This document shows positions 48,267 through 56,957 of a stretch of 64,000 bases of DNA, one piece after another. The stretch is taken from positions 701,953 to 765,952 of the forward strand of contig NZ_BLIV01000001.1 in the NCBI RefSeq assembly GCF_009811755.1. The letters run 5' to 3'. This stretch comes from Roseobacter cerasinus (GTDB taxonomy: Bacteria > Pseudomonadota > Alphaproteobacteria > Rhodobacterales > Rhodobacteraceae). The notes beneath the pieces are model-generated. The model did not search any database and was not told the origin of the DNA. It saw nothing but the letters and a program-made list of their open reading frames with translations. Each line of letters starts with the position of its first letter. Within the stretch, counting starts at the first letter, position 1. Both the position numbers and the translations under genes were made by a program.

Positions 48267-48994
48267 GCAATCACCTCCCGCTCTGCGGCGCCATAGCTGT
48301 TAGGGGCTGAGAGCTTGTCAAACGCCGCCCGGTCGATGGCCGGAAACACCAGCTCATCTCCCGGCGACAGCGCAAAGGGCACCTCGGCCTGCTGGTTGAA
48401 ATTACGAAACGCGGTCTGACCCACATGGCGCCAGCCCGTAGGCGTCGGTCCGGTGAAGATGATCAGCTGCCGTATCGCCGTGACCAACGCGCCGCGCGGC
48501 ACGCTTTTGGTCAGCCCCTGCTGGCGGGGGATGTTCCAAACCTCGGGCAGCTCCCCCAAATAAGGCTGGCCGGGTGCAAAGCCCAGCGTCAGCACCCGCA
48601 CCCGCGCGGTGGAGAGCTGGCGGATCGCCTCATCCGGGTCGAGCCCCGCAACCTCCGCCGCTTCCTCCAGCTGCGGCGCCAGATCGGTGCCGTAGACCGT
48701 GGGCACATGCCAGAGCGTGCGCCCGCTGGGCAGCTCCGCCGCGTACCAGTCCTGCCGTGCCAGAACCTCGCGCAGCCGTGCCTCGATCTCCTCGGCGGGC
48801 GCGGTCACAAGATCAACCGCGACAAAGACCGAGACAAGCGACATCATGGTCTCGCTGACCTCCGGCCAGTCTTCGGCCTCAACGGCAGTGCGAAAGGCCA
48901 GGGCCGCGCGGTTCGCAGGCTCGCTCATGGCGCTGCCGAAGCTGACCAGCAGACCGGTGAGGCCGACGCGGGCGATGGTGGGGGGGGCGCTCAT
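48263..48994 (-). CDS. pxpB: 5-oxoprolinase subunit B (allophanate hydrolase subunit 1 family)
   Basis: A 243-residue KipI/PxpB-family protein with LTLGFAPGQPYLGELPEVW, the conserved VPRGALVTAIRQLIIFTG and PTPTGWRHVGQT segments that form the ATP site with PxpC. The ATG at 48994 comes one base after the transporter stop; the open frame upstream overlaps the transporter gene. The order B-C-A here is a common variant of pxp operons. Confidence 0.92.
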   Translation of the reverse strand: MSAPPTIARVGLTGLLVSFGSAMSEPANRAALAFRTAVEAEDWPEVSETMMSLVSVFVAVDLVTAPAEEIEARLREVLARQDWYAAELPSGRTLWHVPTVYGTDLAPQLEEAAEVAGLDPDEAIRQLSTARVRVLTLGFAPGQPYLGELPEVWNIPRQQGLTKSVPRGALVTAIRQLIIFTGPTPTGWRHVGQTAFRNFNQQAEVPFALSPGDELVFPAIDRAAFDKLSAPNSYGAAEREVIA

Positions 48995-48995
48995 C

Positions 48996-49922
48996 TTAAG
49001 GTGCCAGCCGGTAGAGCGGTGGCAGAAGAATTGGCGTGAGGTACATCGGCAACTGCCAGCAGGCGACAAAGATCATCACCGGTGCCATCACCTCGGGCGG
49101 CAGGGTGACGAGGAACAGCGCAATGTTGCGATTGCCGGCCGCCAGCGCGAGCGGCCCGCTCACATGCGCCAGCGTCGAGTGGCGCAGGGCCAGCAGCGTC
49201 AGCAGTTGCAGCCCGAACGACAGCCCGAAGGCCGCCAACGCCCACGCAAGCGCGATCCATGGATCGCTCCGCAGCATTGGACCAAGCGCGGCCATCAGCC
49301 CCACCACGATCACTGCAAAGAACAGGACCGAGGCGCCATCCATCGCCTTGATCTGGCCGGGGCTGGCGACGGGCAACAGCAAGTGCCGCAGTAGGAACCC
49401 CAGCCCCGCCGCCCCGAGAATGATCAGCAACGCCCGCAGCCCGACACTGAGCAAGACGTAGGTATCCACAACCACCGGCACCGCGACCAGCACCGGCAAC
49501 AGCGTCAGCGGAAAAAGCGCGGTGCCCAGCACCAGAAACTGCATCATGCGCCCCGGGTCCTGCCGCAGGATGATCGCCAGCGACGCCCCACCCGCAATGG
49601 TCGGTGCGGCGCAGGCGAGCACCAAGGCCAGGGCCAGTGGCGTGCCGCCAAGCCCCGCCAGATGACCAAGAACAGCAACCGCCAGCGGCACCGCCAGTTG
49701 CAGGACCAAAACCGCAGGCAGGCTCCACCGCAGATCGCTCAGCGCGCCAAAAGCCGCCCGGTGCCCGATGCGGAACGCGGTGATCACCAGCAGCACCGCC
49801 ACCATTTCCGGCAGCCACAGCGCCATGGCAGCGGCGAGGCCGGGCAGGCCCACGCCGGCCGACAGGCCCAGGATCAGCAGGGTGCGAGAGTAAGTGGCGC
49901 ATAAGGACAGAGCCGCGAGCAT
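48996..49922 (-). CDS. BASS-type (bile acid:sodium symporter-like) transporter
   Basis: A 308-residue membrane protein with about nine to ten helices. Family marks are ACAAPTIAGGASLAIILRQD, the crossing-helix region of BASS carriers, and GPLALAAGNRNIALFLV. BASS proteins carry organic acids with sodium. It lies between the TRAP permease (start abuts the dctM stop) and pxpB, so it may add a second uptake or an efflux route for the same substrate. The substrate is not determined. Confidence 0.75.
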   Translation of the reverse strand: MLAALSLCATYSRTLLILGLSAGVGLPGLAAAMALWLPEMVAVLLVITAFRIGHRAAFGALSDLRWSLPAVLVLQLAVPLAVAVLGHLAGLGGTPLALALVLACAAPTIAGGASLAIILRQDPGRMMQFLVLGTALFPLTLLPVLVAVPVVVDTYVLLSVGLRALLIILGAAGLGFLLRHLLLPVASPGQIKAMDGASVLFFAVIVVGLMAALGPMLRSDPWIALAWALAAFGLSFGLQLLTLLALRHSTLAHVSGPLALAAGNRNIALFLVTLPPEVMAPVMIFVACWQLPMYLTPILLPPLYRLAP

Positions 49923-51230
49923 CTACGGCGTGTTTCGGATATTGTCCGGCAGCCACGTGGCGATGCCAGGGAACCAGATCAGCACAAAGACCATCAGCAC
50001 CATGATCAGGAACATCGGCAGCGCCGCCTTGGTGATGTAGCCCATCTCGTGCCGCGTCATGCCTTGCAGCACGAAGAGGTTGAAGCCGATGGGCGGGGTG
50101 ATCTGCGCCATTTCCACGACGACCACCACGAAGATGCCGAACCAGATGAGGTCAATCCCCGCCTCGCGCACCATGGGCTCGACGATAGCCATGGTCAGCA
50201 CCACCGCCGAAATGCCGTCGAGGAACATGCCGAGGATGATGTAGAAGACCAGAAGCGCCATCAGCAGCTCGAACCGGCCCAGCTCCATCGCCGCAATGTT
50301 GTCGGCCAGCGCGCGGGGCAGGCCGGTGAAGCCCATCGAGAGTTTCAGGAAAGCCGCCCCCGCGAGAATCAGTGCGATCATGGCGCTTGTCCGCATGGCG
50401 CCCATGAGGCTGGCCCGGAATGTGGACGGCGTGAGAGAGCCCTGCGCCGCCGCCAGCACCAGCGCGCCGATGACCCCGATGGCCGCCGCCTCGGTCGCTG
50501 TGGCATAGCCGCCGTACATCGAGCCGATCACCACGGTGATCAGTGCCAGCACCGGCAGCAGGAAGCGCGAGTTGCGCAGCTTTTCGGCAAAGCTCAGGCC
50601 GGTGTCCATCTTCGGGTTCCAGGAGGGTGAGACCTTCGAGACAATCGCCACATAGGCCATGAACATCGCCGCGAGGATCAGCCCAGGAAAGACGCCCGCA
50701 AAGAAAAGCTTGGTGATCGATTCATTCACGGTCACGCCATAGACAATCAGCGCAATGGATGGCGGGATCATCAGGCCCAGCGTGGCCGCCCCGGCAAGCG
50801 TGCCGATCACCATCTTCTCCGGATACTCGCGCGCGCGCAGCTCCGGGATGGCCATCTTGCCGACGGTGGTCAGCGTCGCCGCCGACGACCCCGAGACGGC
50901 GGCAAAGATCGTGCAGGAGACGATGTTTGTATGCACCAGCCCGCCGGGCATGCGCGCAAGCCAGGGCGACAGCCCTTTGAACATGTCCTCCGAAAGTCGC
51001 GTGCGATAGAGGATTTCCCCCATCCAAATGAAGAGCGGCAGGGCGGTGAGGGTCCAACTCGAAGACGACGCCCAGATCGTGGTGATCATCGTGTCGCCCA
51101 CGGGCCGCGTGGTGAAGAGCTCCATGCCCACCCAGGCCACACCCATCAGCGCAAGGCCGACCCAGACGCCGGTGCCGAGCAACAGGAAAAGGACAACGAG
51201 AAAAAGAATGATGGCGTAGAGTTCGGTCAT
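49923..51230 (-). CDS. TRAP transporter large permease subunit (DctM-like)
   Basis: A 435-residue DctM-type permease with twelve or so helices. Family features are FTTRPVGDTMITTIWASSSS, VSGSSAATLTTVGKMAIPEL, LMIPPSIALIVYGVTVNESI and MAQITPPIGFNLFVLQGMT. It translocates a carboxylate using the sodium gradient. Together with the DctQ and DctP genes upstream it forms a complete TRAP system. Its stop abuts the BASS gene start (TAGATG). Confidence 0.95.
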   Translation of the reverse strand: MTELYAIILFLVVLFLLLGTGVWVGLALMGVAWVGMELFTTRPVGDTMITTIWASSSSWTLTALPLFIWMGEILYRTRLSEDMFKGLSPWLARMPGGLVHTNIVSCTIFAAVSGSSAATLTTVGKMAIPELRAREYPEKMVIGTLAGAATLGLMIPPSIALIVYGVTVNESITKLFFAGVFPGLILAAMFMAYVAIVSKVSPSWNPKMDTGLSFAEKLRNSRFLLPVLALITVVIGSMYGGYATATEAAAIGVIGALVLAAAQGSLTPSTFRASLMGAMRTSAMIALILAGAAFLKLSMGFTGLPRALADNIAAMELGRFELLMALLVFYIILGMFLDGISAVVLTMAIVEPMVREAGIDLIWFGIFVVVVVEMAQITPPIGFNLFVLQGMTRHEMGYITKAALPMFLIMVLMVFVLIWFPGIATWLPDNIRNTP

Positions 51231-51234
51231 ATCA

Positions 51235-51759
51235 TCACCCCTCGAAGCTGTCTTCGACCGTTTCGCGCACGATGCGATGGTCGCCCTTGAAGATCACGGC
51301 AAACAGATTGTCGGTCAGCGCAATCGCCATCAGCGCGCCGCCGATCACCATGACCGACTGAGGCATCCAGAGCGCAGTGGCGTCCTGCCCCTGGCTCACC
51401 TCGTTGAACTTCCACGACCAGTAGACAAACCAATAGGCGTAGTAGGTGAAGTACCATGCTACGGCCGCCGCGATGGCAAAGCACCAGATCTCCAGCGCCC
51501 GCCGGGTCTTGGCCGTAACCGCGTTCAGCAGGATCGACACCCGGATATGCGCCCCGCGGTTCAGCGCATTGGCGAAGGCCAGAAAGCTCGCCGCGGCCAT
51601 CGCGTAGCCTGCGTAATCCGGCGCGCCGGGGAAGATCTCTCCGGTCCAGCGCGCGACCATCTGCGCCACGATCAGCCCCAGAATGGCGATCAGGCAGAGC
51701 GCCGCCGCCACGCCGGAGGCCAGATACAGAAAATCAAGCGTCTTGCGGATCGCAGTCAC
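51235..51759 (-). CDS. TRAP transporter small permease subunit (DctQ-like)
   Basis: A 174-residue DctQ-type subunit with four helices and the conserved FLAFANALNRGAHIRVSILL segment, followed by a YYAYWFVYWSWKFNE region. The start is a GTG at 51759. It assembles with the DctM subunit. The gap to dctM is four bases and the gap to dctP is 63 bases. Confidence 0.92.
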   Translation of the reverse strand: MTAIRKTLDFLYLASGVAAALCLIAILGLIVAQMVARWTGEIFPGAPDYAGYAMAAASFLAFANALNRGAHIRVSILLNAVTAKTRRALEIWCFAIAAAVAWYFTYYAYWFVYWSWKFNEVSQGQDATALWMPQSVMVIGGALMAIALTDNLFAVIFKGDHRIVRETVEDSFEG

Positions 51760-51822
51760 AGGCCCACCCTCTCGCGCTATCTTGGAAAGCGGGCGGCGCG
51801 TAGTGCACCGCCCGAGGGTCGC

Positions 51823-52803
51823 TTACTGCGCGGCCTTAAAGGCATCGACGAGCGCTGCGCCCTCTTCACCGGCGGCCTCGAGCCATTCGGCGGTCATGGT
51901 CGCGCCAATTTCGCGCAGCTCGCCCATCAAGGCGTCACCCGCGGGCTGCACGGTCATGCCACCTTCGGCCAACCCGTCCATGGTGAACTGCGTGTAGTCC
52001 TTGGAGGCCTGCAGCCCGCGCGCTTCCGCCTCGGTGGCGCAGGCCATGATCGCCTCCTTGTTGGCGTCGGAGACATCGGCCCAGACGTCCTGATTGACCA
52101 TCACATAGTTGCGCGGCAGCCAGGCATCGACCTCGTAGAAATGCGTGAGGCTCTCCCAGACCTTGCGGTCATAGCCCGTCGCCCCCGACGACACCATCGA
52201 CTCCGCCACGCCGGTGGCAAAGGCCTGGCTGATCTCGGCAGCCTCCACCGTCACCGGCAACATTCCTGTGAGTTCCGCCAGACGGCTCGTTGTGTTGTTG
52301 TAGGAGCGGAACTTGATGCCTTCCATGTCTGCCACGCTGTTGACCTCTTTCTTGAAATAGAGGCCCTGCGGCGGCCATGGCACGGCATAGAGCAGCTCCA
52401 GGTTCTGTTCGTCCAGCAGCGCTTCGATCTTGGGCTTCGCCGCTGCGTAAAGCTTTTCGCTGTCGTCAAAGGACGGCGCGAGGAAGGGCACGGAGTCGAA
52501 CCCGAAGACCGCGCTTTCGTTCTGGTGGCCGGAGAGCAGGCGCTCGCCGATCTGCACCTGCCCGGTCTGGATCGCCCGCTTGATGTCTGCCCCTGCAAAG
52601 AGCGAGCCGCCAGGATGCACCTCGATGGTGATCTCGCCATTGGTGCCTGCGCCCACGCATTCCGCGAAGGCCACGCCGTTTTCCGAATGAAAGTTGGAGG
52701 CCGAATAGGCCATCGGCATGTCCCATTTCTCGGCCGCGAGGCCCGCGCCCGCCGTGAGTGCCAGCGTGGCCGTGCCAGCCATCAGTGCTCTTGTGAATGT
52801 CAT
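51823..52803 (-). CDS. TRAP transporter substrate-binding protein (DctP-like)
   Basis: A 326-residue periplasmic binding protein with a signal peptide (ALMAGTATLALTAGAGLAAE) and a DctP fold. The conserved Arg that binds the substrate carboxylate is in MEGIKFRSYNNTTSRLAE. It captures an organic acid and passes it to DctQM. The first position in an operon that ends with 5-oxoprolinase suggests 5-oxoproline or a related lactam or acid as ligand; this is inference. Confidence 0.92.
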   Translation of the reverse strand: MTFTRALMAGTATLALTAGAGLAAEKWDMPMAYSASNFHSENGVAFAECVGAGTNGEITIEVHPGGSLFAGADIKRAIQTGQVQIGERLLSGHQNESAVFGFDSVPFLAPSFDDSEKLYAAAKPKIEALLDEQNLELLYAVPWPPQGLYFKKEVNSVADMEGIKFRSYNNTTSRLAELTGMLPVTVEAAEISQAFATGVAESMVSSGATGYDRKVWESLTHFYEVDAWLPRNYVMVNQDVWADVSDANKEAIMACATEAEARGLQASKDYTQFTMDGLAEGGMTVQPAGDALMGELREIGATMTAEWLEAAGEEGAALVDAFKAAQ

Positions 52804-52940
52804 GTGAGTTTCCCTTGTTGGTCGTCTGTTTCTCCGCGCGCAGAGGTTGGCCCCTGTCGCACGAGCAATGCACCTGCCGGAGGGCCGCTACCGCCCGCAG
52901 ATGATTCCCTAGGGTCAATACTGCGCAACTTTCACAACAC

Positions 52941-52957
52941 GTCAACAAAATGTTGAC
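52941..52957. promoter_or_regulatory. Perfect palindrome, probable MarR operator
   Basis: GTCAACAAAATGTTGAC is a perfect 7+3+7 palindrome (GTCAACA/TGTTGAC around AAA). It lies in the 183-base gap between the divergent dctP operon and the MarR-type gene, 29 bases before the latter's ATG. Its right half runs into TTGACA at 52953-52958, a good -35 hexamer on the plus strand. Such a position suits autoregulation and control of the transport operon by the regulator next door. Confidence 0.6.
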
Positions 52958-52986
52958 AAAATGTCTGTGTTGCGGAGAATTCGGAT

Positions 52987-53502
52987 ATGTCTGATGGATT
53001 TCTTGGCCCTGTTGTCTCCTCTGCCCATCTCGCGAGCGGCTCCTTCGCGGAGATCTCGGAGCTTGAGTTCGGCCTGACGCTGGCCAACAACGCGTTTCAC
53101 CGTTGGATGGTGCGCGCGATTGCCATGGCGGGCTATCCCGAACTCGGCGCGCTCGATGTGCTGGTGCTGCACTCGGTCTATCATCGCGACCGGCCCAAGA
53201 AGCTCGCCGATATTTGTCTGGTGCTGAACGTGGAGGATACGCATACGGTCAACTATGCGGTCAAGAAGCTGATCAAGGCCGGGCTGGTGACGGACGGGCG
53301 GCAAGGCAAGGAGAAGACGGTGACTGCCACCGAGAAGGGGGCCGAGACTTGTGTGCGCTACCGCGAGATCCGCGAAGGGTTGTTATTACGTGCCGTGGGT
53401 GAGTTGGGCCTGGAGCCAGAGCAGGTCAGCCACGCCGCGTCTCTGCTGCGGCTGATGTCCGGGCAATACGATCAGGCGGCGCGGGCAGCGACGACTTATT
53501 AG
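52987..53502 (+). CDS. MarR family winged-helix regulator
   Basis: A 171-residue regulator with a winged-helix core: LADICLVLNVEDTHTVNYAVKKLIKAGLV is the recognition helix and wing, followed by KEKTVTATEKGAETC. Length and layout match the MarR-like 'winged helix DNA-binding protein' group found beside TRAP operons in roseobacters. It starts at ATG 52987 with a GGAG ribosome-binding site. It is divergent from the TRAP-pxp operon, which it probably represses or activates in response to the substrate. Confidence 0.85.
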   Translation: MSDGFLGPVVSSAHLASGSFAEISELEFGLTLANNAFHRWMVRAIAMAGYPELGALDVLVLHSVYHRDRPKKLADICLVLNVEDTHTVNYAVKKLIKAGLVTDGRQGKEKTVTATEKGAETCVRYREIREGLLLRAVGELGLEPEQVSHAASLLRLMSGQYDQAARAATTY

Positions 53503-53649
53503 AAGCACCTAGTCAAGGCAGGAGGCAACTTCTTGCGCTGCGTCGAGCGGATTTTCCTAGTCGCAGGTTCTGACCTTGACGAGATCGACTTTTGCATTGA
53601 TGAACCGGCCGACGACACCGATCTGGATTTCGTCGTGACCAGAAAATGA
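53503..53649 (+). other. Possible 3' fragment of a decayed gene
   Basis: After the MarR stop the same frame stays open for 48 codons to a TGA at 53647. It encodes an acidic stretch, DLDEIDFCIDEPADDTDLDF, ending VVTRK. It has no start codon of its own and lies just before the IS3 left end at 53687. It may be the end of a gene lost during the rearrangement at the IS, or it may be noise. Confidence 0.25.
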
Positions 53650-53721
53650 TGTGAAATTACTATGTTCAGCAGCAAGAGGCTTGGCATTCCCCCAATTTTT
53701 GGAGGGGTGCTTCAGTAGAAT

Positions 53722-54549
53722 TTAAGCTGCTTTCAGTTTCTGTATCGGGGTTATCCCGCCGATGCCCATGTTTGGTCTTTCGTTGTTGTATGTCCAGAGC
53801 CATCGCGTTGCGTGATCCTGCACCTCTTCGATGCTGGTGAAGTGATACCGCCCAAGCCATTCCGTTCGGACGGTCCTGTTGTAACGCTCGACATAGGCGT
53901 TCTGTTGCGGCTTGCCCGGTTGAATGTAGATCAATCCGATCCCAGCTTTCTCAGCCCACGTCTGGAGCCGACCGCTGACGTATTCCGGACCGTTTTCCAC
54001 GAGAATGGCCAACGGTTTCCCGCGCCAGGCTATGATCTGGTTCAGGGTCCGGACAACGCGCTCTGACGGCAGCGAGAAGTCTACTTCAATGGCCAGCCCC
54101 TCACGATTGAAGTCATCCAGCACGTTCAGCGTCCGAAAGGACCGACCGTCCGCCAGTTGATCCGCCATGAAGTCCATGGACCAAACCTCGTTCGGGGATT
54201 CAGGCACCGCCAGCGGTTCCGGTTTCTCGCGCTGTAGCCGTTTACGTGGCTTGATCCGCATGTTCAGTTCGAGCTCGCGATAGATGCGATAGACACGCTT
54301 GTGGTTCCAATTGAACCCCTTCACGTTCCGAAAGTGCAGGAAGCAAAGGCCAAAGCCCCAGGTCTTCTTCGCTGTCGTCAGCGCAATCAGCCAATCCGCG
54401 ACAAGTTCGTTCTCATCGCTAAGCTTTGGCTGATACCGATAGCAGGTTTCACTGATGCTGAACGCCCTACAAGCCAAAGCGATGCTGGCGGATCGGCAGC
54501 GCACCGCCCATTCGGCCATCTCGCGTCTTTGAGACGGCCTCACCACTTT
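53722..54549 (-). CDS. IS3 transposase OrfB (made as OrfAB by -1 frameshift)
   Basis: The catalytic half of the IS3 transposase, with an HTH_21-like region ([20 protein letters not shown]) and an rve integrase core. The first acidic residue is in [10 protein letters not shown] and the last Glu in [17 protein letters not shown]. The second catalytic residue, Asp in almost all IS3 relatives (DNGPE), is Glu here ([13 protein letters not shown]), so activity is doubtful. An internal ATG at 54519 is an alternative start. The whole reading frame is intact to the stop at 53722. Confidence 0.85.
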   Translation of the reverse strand, partial: KVVRPSQRREMAEWAVRCRSASIALACRAFSISETCYRYQPKLSDENELVADWLIALTTAKKTWGFGLCFLHFRNVKGFNWNHKRVYRIYRELELNMRIKPRKRLQREKPEPLAVPESPNEVWSMDFMADQLADGRSFRTLNVLDDFNREGLAIEVDFSLPSERVVRTLNQIIAWRGKPLAILVENGPEYVSGRLQTWAEKAGIGLIYIQPGKPQQNAYVERYNRTVRTEWLGRYHFTSIEEVQDHATRWLWTYNNERPNMGIGGITPIQKLKAA

Positions 54550-54806
54550 TTTCCAAGCGTTTCCTTCAGCAAATCGTTCTGCATGCTCTTCTCGGCATAC
54601 ATCTTCTTGAGCCGCTTGTTCTCTTCGTCCAGCTCTTTCATGCGCGCCATTGGACTGGCGTCCATACCAACATACTTGGAACGCCACTTGTAGAAGCTCG
54701 CGCCGCTCATCCCATGTTCGCGACACAGATCAGAAACCGGCACGCCGTTCTCTGCCTGCTTCAAGATCGCCATGATCTGCGCGTCGCTGTATTTTGATTT
54801 CTTCAT
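54540..54806 (-). CDS. IS3 transposase OrfA
   Basis: An 88-residue protein with a helix-turn-helix ([40 protein letters not shown]) and a C-terminal leucine-zipper-like stretch ([20 protein letters not shown]). It binds the element's ends. The ATG at 54806 has an AGGAGTTT ribosome-binding site. It overlaps orfB, and the slippery A_AAA_AAG lies three codons before its stop. Confidence 0.9.
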   Translation of the reverse strand: MKKSKYSDAQIMAILKQAENGVPVSDLCREHGMSGASFYKWRSKYVGMDASPMARMKELDEENKRLKKMYAEKSMQNDLLKETLGKKW

Positions 54807-54869
54807 CAGAAACTCCTCTTTCATCTTCGAGAAAATTCTACTTTCAGACACCACCAAATCTCGGGGGCA

Positions 54870-55940
54870 TTACCCATGCCCTATACTCTGACGATGATCG
54901 GTTTCGCGGTGGGCAACTTTGCCATCGGCAAAGCTGTGGATAGGTTTGGCGTGACACTGTCTTTGATCGCAGCTGCTGTCGGGGTTGCGGCGGGGTTTGG
55001 CTTGGCCACGCTGAGCCATTCTATCGCGATGCTGTCATTGGCGCAGTTGCTTGTCAGCTTTGCGTCCGCTGTCGGTTTCGGCCCGTTGATCGCGGATATT
55101 TCCCATTGGTTCGTCCGGCGTCGGGGCATCGCGGTGGCGCTGGTGGCCAGCGGGAACTACCTCTCCGGGGCTTTCTGGCCGCTGGTGCTCGCCGGGATGC
55201 TGGAGCAGACCGGCTGGCGCAGCGTCTATCTCTTCATGGCGGTGGTGACCCTATTGGGCGTGATCCCCCTGGCTCTGGCGTTGCGGCGACGTCTCCCGCG
55301 AGAGGCGCAGGTGACCGCGCAGAACATGTCGCTGCGCAATGCCAGCTCTGCCGGGCTCTCCCCACGGGCCTTGCAATACCTATTAGGGCTTGCGGGCATC
55401 GGCTGCTGTGTGGCGATGTCGATGCCGCAGGTGCATATCGTCGCCTATTGCGTGGATCTCGGCTATGGCCCTGCTGTCGGTGCGGAAATGCTGGCGTTGA
55501 TGCTGTTGGGCGGCGTCGGCTCGCGGATCGTCTCGGGGCTGCTGGCCGACCGGTTGGGAGGTGTGAAAACGCTGCTCATCGGCTCGGCCCTGCAATGCCT
55601 TGCGCTGTTTCTCTATCTGCCATCAGACGCGCTGATCTCGCTTTACGTGGTCAGCCTGATCTTTGGCCTCAGCCAGGGCGGCATCGTGCCCAGCTACGCG
55701 CTGATCGTGCGGGAGTATATGCCTGCGCGCGAGGCGGATACGCGCGTCGGCTTTGTCATGATGGCAACAATCATGGGCATGGCGCTGGGAGGTCGGATGT
55801 CCGGCTGGATCTATGACGTGAGCGGATCGTACCAACTGGCCTTCATCAACGGCATCCTGTGGAACGGGCTCAACATCGTCGTGATGCTGTGGCTCCTGTC
55901 ACGCGGCGGCCCACGGCGCAGCCCTGCAATGCCTGCCTAG
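54870..55940 (+). pseudogene. MFS transporter, 5' end removed at the IS3 insertion
   Basis: A major facilitator superfamily permease of which about 354 residues remain. The reading frame runs without a break from the IS end (codons TTA CCC ATG at 54870) and begins in what is normally the end of helix 1 or the following loop: PYTLTMIGFAVGNFAIGKAV, then DRFGVTL. The start of the gene is missing: family members are usually about 400 residues, with one more N-terminal helix. The ATG at 54876 could start a truncated product, but no promoter is obvious. The 3' end overlaps trhO convergently. Confidence 0.8.
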
Positions 55941-56833
55941 CCTGTCGATGTCTCACGCGCCCTGGCCAGAGCCATCTGTTTTTGCCGCTCCCGAAACCGG
56001 CCCTTGTCCTCATCCGAGGTCTCGTCGATGCATTGGTGACAGCTCACCCCGGCCTCATAGGCAGGCCGCTTGGTGTCTTCTGGCAGGATCGGGCGACGGC
56101 AGCCGTGGCAGAGCATATGCGGCCCCTCGCGCAGGCCATGCTCCACACTGACCCGGTTGTCGAAAACAAAGCACGCGCCCTGCCAGGTGCTTCCCTCTTC
56201 CGGCACCTCTTCGAGATATTTCAGAATGCCGCCCTTGAGGTGATAGACCTCCTCGACCCCCTGCCCCAGCAGATAGTTCGTGGACTTCTCACAGCGAATA
56301 CCGCCAGTGCAGAACATCGCAACCTTCTTGTTGTGAAATCGGGCCTTGTTCGCTTCCCACCAAGCAGGGAACTCGCCAAAGCTCTCGGTTTTGGGGTCGA
56401 TGGCACCCTCAAAGGTGCCGATGGCCACTTCATAATCGTTGCGCGTGTCGATCACGGCGACATCGGGCGCGGTGATGAGTGCATTCCAGTCCTCCGGTTC
56501 CACATAGTGACCCACCCGCGCGCGCGGATCGACATCGGGCTGACCCATCGTCACAATCTCACGCTTGAGCCGGACCTTCATCTTGCCAAAGGGCGCGTGA
56601 TCGCTGACCGCCTCTTTCCACTCCAGATCCGCGCAGCCCGGCAGCCCGCGCAAATGGGCGATCACCGCATCAATCCCGGCGCGCGGCCCGGCGATGGTGC
56701 CATTCAGCCCTTCCTGTGCGAGCAGCAGCGTGCCCTGCACACTTTGCGCCGTGCAAAGCGCAAGGAGGTCGGGTTTCAGCGCGGCAGGATCTTCAAACCG
56801 GGTGAAGTGATAGAGGGCGGCGATGGTATACAT
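55937..56833 (-). CDS. trhO: tRNA uridine-34 hydroxylase (rhodanese-related, TrhO/YceA)
   Basis: A 298-residue protein with an N-terminal acylphosphatase-like domain and a rhodanese domain carrying the catalytic Cys in AMFCTGGIRCEKSTNYLLG. A C-terminal zinc-ribbon-like CHGCRRP and CHQC region follows. TrhO makes 5-hydroxyuridine at the wobble position of certain tRNAs using oxygen. The start MYTIAALYHFTRF at 56833 matches the family. It is divergent from pncA. Confidence 0.93.
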   Translation of the reverse strand: MYTIAALYHFTRFEDPAALKPDLLALCTAQSVQGTLLLAQEGLNGTIAGPRAGIDAVIAHLRGLPGCADLEWKEAVSDHAPFGKMKVRLKREIVTMGQPDVDPRARVGHYVEPEDWNALITAPDVAVIDTRNDYEVAIGTFEGAIDPKTESFGEFPAWWEANKARFHNKKVAMFCTGGIRCEKSTNYLLGQGVEEVYHLKGGILKYLEEVPEEGSTWQGACFVFDNRVSVEHGLREGPHMLCHGCRRPILPEDTKRPAYEAGVSCHQCIDETSDEDKGRFRERQKQMALARARETSTG

Positions 56834-56957
56834 GCGCGGTGGACTAGGCCGAAATGGCCGCTGGAGCAAGAGGGCGCATTGCGCTCACACGCACCGGTTG
56901 CCATTGACGCCCCGCACGCTGCCCCTTACCCAAAGATGACCGAAGCAGGAGGCATAG

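Larger units (their letters stand above)
53687..54869 (-). mobile_element. IS3-family insertion sequence
   Basis: A complete element of about 1183 bases. Imperfect terminal inverted repeats of about 38 bases pair CCCCC...TTTGG...AGTAGAATTT at the left end (53687-53724) with its complement at the right end (54832-54869). Inside are orfA and orfB on the minus strand joined by a classic A_AAA_AAG slippery heptamer at 54546-54552. No matching 3-4 base target duplication is visible at the two ends. The right end cuts the MFS transporter gene that follows. Confidence 0.85.

Noticed and set aside
51277..52956. Plus-strand open frame of about 559 codons
   Set aside because: It runs antisense through dctQ and dctP, both clear TRAP genes; no recognisable domain.
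53499..53687. Minus-strand frame of 62 codons left of the IS3
   Set aside because: Low-complexity Ser/Arg translation without features; the plus-strand reading here is more plausible as a gene remnant.
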